Below, piece by piece: positions 5,233 through 7,275 of a stretch of 7,275 nucleotides of DNA (the first letter of the stretch is position 1; every line of letters starts with the position of its first letter). Position numbers and translations under genes: made by a program. The notes beneath the pieces were generated by a model that was not told where the DNA came from, made no database searches, and saw nothing but the letters and a program-made list of their open reading frames with translations. This stretch comes from Gemmatimonadota bacterium (lineage in GTDB: Bacteria > Gemmatimonadota > Gemmatimonadetes > Longimicrobiales > Gaopeijiaceae): NCBI GenBank assembly GCA_015492755.1, contig WGEM01000313.1:1-7275 (forward strand). The letters run 5' to 3'.

Positions 5233-7275
5233 CGGCCTGCAGCGAGATGAGGTTGGCAAAGAGGCGATACGCTCCGGGGACGCGCCCCGCCCACTGCCTG
5301 AAGAACGACAGCGCGGCGTAGACGTAGACCCCCTCACCCACCGGCGCCACCAGGAGCGCACCCCGGCGCGTTGGCTCACCCGGATCGTTGAGTTCCAGGA
5401 GCGGCGTGTACGCGTCGTCCCATTCGCTGGCGAAGTAGAGGCCGCGCTCCTGCACCCACCCCTCGAAGTCGGCGGCGGTGATGCGGTTCGGCGTGGTGAA
5501 GACGGGCGCGTCGGGCTCCAGGATCCGGACGGGAGCCGTCTCGTCCGCCACGCGCGGCGCCGGCCGCCCGATGCGGAGCGGATAGGGCGCGTATCCTCCG
5601 TTGGAGAACTGATACTGGTTGTACTGCACCACCACCGTGCCGCCGCCGCGGGCGAAGTCGAGGATCTGATCGTTGGCGGCCCGCACCTCTTCCCGCGCCT
5701 CGTACGCGCGCACCCCCAGCACCAGCACATCGTACCCGTGGAACGCGCCCTCACGCACCTGGGCCTCGGAGAGGAGCTCCACCTGCGCGCCCATCTGCGC
5801 GATGGCTTCAGGACCGTCGTCTCCCGTCCCCATGATGTAGCCCACGCGCAGGCCCTCCCGCACCCGCACCGGGAACGCCGTGACCTCGGTGCGGGCGTCG
5901 CGGTAGAGGACCGCCCGCTCCACGTGGGGATAGTCGATGAGCTGCGCCGCCTCGCGGTAGACCCTCCCGTCGGGCGTCTCGGCCGTCACGCGGAAGACAT
6001 GCGTCCCCGCCGCCGGCTCCCGCGTGGGCGCGAGACGGAACTGGACGCTGCGCTCCGCCCCGGCGCCCCCGAGCTGGAAGACCACCGTATCCGGCTGGAC
6101 GCTCCACCCCTCCGGCGCGTCCACCCGGAGCGTTCCCGACGCGCCGTCCGGCGCCTCGGCCCGCAGCGAGACCGTGAGCTGCCGCGCCTCGCGGCGGGCC
6201 ACCGGCCAGACCATCCCCGCCGGCTCGGTGCGCACCGAAACCGCAGGCACCAGCAGCACCGGCTCCACGTACTCCCCCGTGGCCCGGTTCACGCCGACGA
6301 AGCGCCAGGAGCGAGGGACCTCCACCGCCACGGCGCGCTCACCCAGCGCGAGATCCGCGTGCGCCCACACCGGCGCGGGGTCACGGGGCAGCCCCCAGAG
6401 CTCCGGCTCGTCGGGCCACACGTACATGGCGCCCTCCCGGGGGGTGCGGAGGTAGTAGAGCCGTGAGACGTGGGCGTCGGCGGGCACCGTCACCTCGTAG
6501 CGGAGGGTGGTCACGGTCCCGGGCGCCACGGATCCGGCCTCTCCCTGACCCTCCACTGCGGCGAGCCTCACACCCCATCCCTCCGGCGCTCGCAGGCTCA
6601 CATCGCGCACCGCCAGGGGGAGCGAACCCCCGTTCCACACGTGCAGCCGCGCCTCCACCTTCTGGCCGGGCACCACCAGGTCATCATCGGCGCGGAGGTC
6701 CACCACCACCCCCGCCGCAGCCAGCACCGCGCGGGTGGCCTGCTCCATCTTGGCGTCCAGCGCCCGCCTCAGCTCGGGCGTGCCGGGCCCGGCGGCCTCC
6801 CGCGCCATCCGGAGGTGGTCCACCGCCCCGGCCAGCGCCCGGGCGAGCGGCTCGGCACGGAGGGAGAAGGCATCCTCTGCCCGCGCCACCGCCTCGAGGT
6901 ACGCCTCCAGGTGACGCACCACCTCGGCGCGGACCCCCGCCTCGAGCCCTGCGGCGGCACCCACCAGCGTCGTGTCGATCCCGGAGAATATGCCCGCCGG
7001 GTCCCCCTCCACACGGCTCTCCAGGAGGAATCCGCCGGCGGTGCGCGGCCCCAGCGGCTGCCCGGAGCCCATGTCCTGCGAGCGGTGCTGACTCCGGCTG
7101 AGCGCCGAGAGCTGCAGCGGTGAGCGACCCAGGAGCGGATCGATGGTGCCCACCTGGAAGACCACTTCTGCGCGCTCGTCGGCGCCGCCCCCCCGGCGCC
7201 GAGCCGAGAGGTAGAGCTTCGCCGGAGCCCACGGCTCCACGCCGTGCGCCAGCTGCTCCGGGTACGCCTCAGGAT
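5201..7275 (-). CDS. PIG-L family deacetylase with Ig-like and GATase-like tail domains, 5' partial
   Basis: The frame enters from the window end and runs to a TGA at 5203-5201, about 691 residues. A GTG at 7240 is an internal Val in HGVEPWAPAKLYL, not a start. PIG-L/LmbE enzymes are zinc hydrolases that remove N-acetyl groups from sugars. The zinc site is normally N-terminal and is not in the window, so activity cannot be judged. The end of the family core is seen in DPLLGRS (7141-7121) and SRSQHRSQ (7099-7076). A helical segment follows at about 6980-6700, then two beta-rich domains of NEW3/Ig-like type (about 6710-6445 and 6225-5925, each with an APEGW motif). The last part is a Rossmann-like GATase1/ThuA-like domain (about 5860-5235), with YDVLVLGVRAYE, GGGTVVVQYNQ and ADFEGWVQERGLYF. 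It is probably secreted, but the signal region is outside the window. It is the upstream partner of the binding lipoprotein. Confidence 0.91.
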   Translation of the reverse strand, partial: PEAYPEQLAHGVEPWAPAKLYLSARRRGGGADERAEVVFQVGTIDPLLGRSPLQLSALSRSQHRSQDMGSGQPLGPRTAGGFLLESRVEGDPAGIFSGIDTTLVGAAAGLEAGVRAEVVRHLEAYLEAVARAEDAFSLRAEPLARALAGAVDHLRMAREAAGPGTPELRRALDAKMEQATRAVLAAAGVVVDLRADDDLVVPGQKVEARLHVWNGGSLPLAVRDVSLRAPEGWGVRLAAVEGQGEAGSVAPGTVTTLRYEVTVPADAHVSRLYYLRTPREGAMYVWPDEPELWGLPRDPAPVWAHADLALGERAVAVEVPRSWRFVGVNRATGEYVEPVLLVPAVSVRTEPAGMVWPVARREARQLTVSLRAEAPDGASGTLRVDAPEGWSVQPDTVVFQLGGAGAERSVQFRLAPTREPAAGTHVFRVTAETPDGRVYREAAQLIDYPHVERAVLYRDARTEVTAFPVRVREGLRVGYIMGTGDDGPEAIAQMGAQVELLSEAQVREGAFHGYDVLVLGVRAYEAREEVRAANDQILDFARGGGTVVVQYNQYQFSNGGYAPYPLRIGRPAPRVADETAPVRILEPDAPVFTTPNRITAADFEGWVQERGLYFASEWDDAYTPLLELNDPGEPTRRGALLVAPVGEGVYVYAALSFFRQWAGRVPGAYRLFANLISLQADDWKAFLDSR

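Noticed and set aside
5233..5754. Upstream extension of the binding-protein frame to 523 residues
   Set aside because: The extra 174 residues are low-complexity (Arg/Ser/Thr-rich) and run through the well-supported deacetylase tail. The ATG at 5232 is followed directly by a lipoprotein signal.
6463..7123. Two long plus-strand frames over the deacetylase
   Set aside because: They are Pro/Arg/His-rich mirrors of the minus-strand gene with no recognisable motif.

Overview
The window is GC-rich, densely coding DNA with almost no intergenic space. It has five genes in two converging runs, plus two inverted-repeat structures. The gene content suits a free-living Gram-negative bacterium. The combination of an S9 peptidase, a sodium:solute symporter with a periplasmic insert, and a very large PIG-L/LmbE-type deacetylase with Ig-like and GATase-like tail domains is what I associate with Gemmatimonadota or relatives. 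That assignment is from memory of protein style, not from a marker gene. No rRNA, tRNA, CRISPR array, insertion sequence or phage gene was seen.

Plus strand, 2-4189: a 5'-truncated prolyl-oligopeptidase/DPP-IV-like S9 serine peptidase (2-2389); a 37-residue single-pass membrane protein (2392-2505) starting 2 nt after the peptidase stop; and an SSS-family sodium:solute symporter (2513-4189) starting 7 nt after the small gene. The tight spacing indicates one transcript. A plausible reading is an exported peptidase followed by a transporter for a product or an unrelated nutrient, with the small membrane protein as a possible accessory subunit of the symporter. The substrate is not visible in the sequence.

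Minus strand, 7275-4183: a 5'-truncated PIG-L-family deacetylase (5201-7275) whose catalytic N-terminus lies outside the window, then a lipoprotein-type periplasmic substrate-binding protein (4183-5232) whose start overlaps the deacetylase end by 32 nt. No ABC permease or ATPase accompanies the binding protein, and the run ends with it.

The two runs meet tail to tail with a 7-nt overlap of coding sequence at 4183-4189. A 12-bp hairpin (4154-4186) sits across that junction. A perfect 18-bp inverted repeat occupies the first 64 bases. It lies in the open frame of the peptidase and touches the window edge, so it is either a real structure or an assembly-end artefact. Both runs start outside the window, so no promoters can be seen. 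No stretch above 300 bases lacks a gene.
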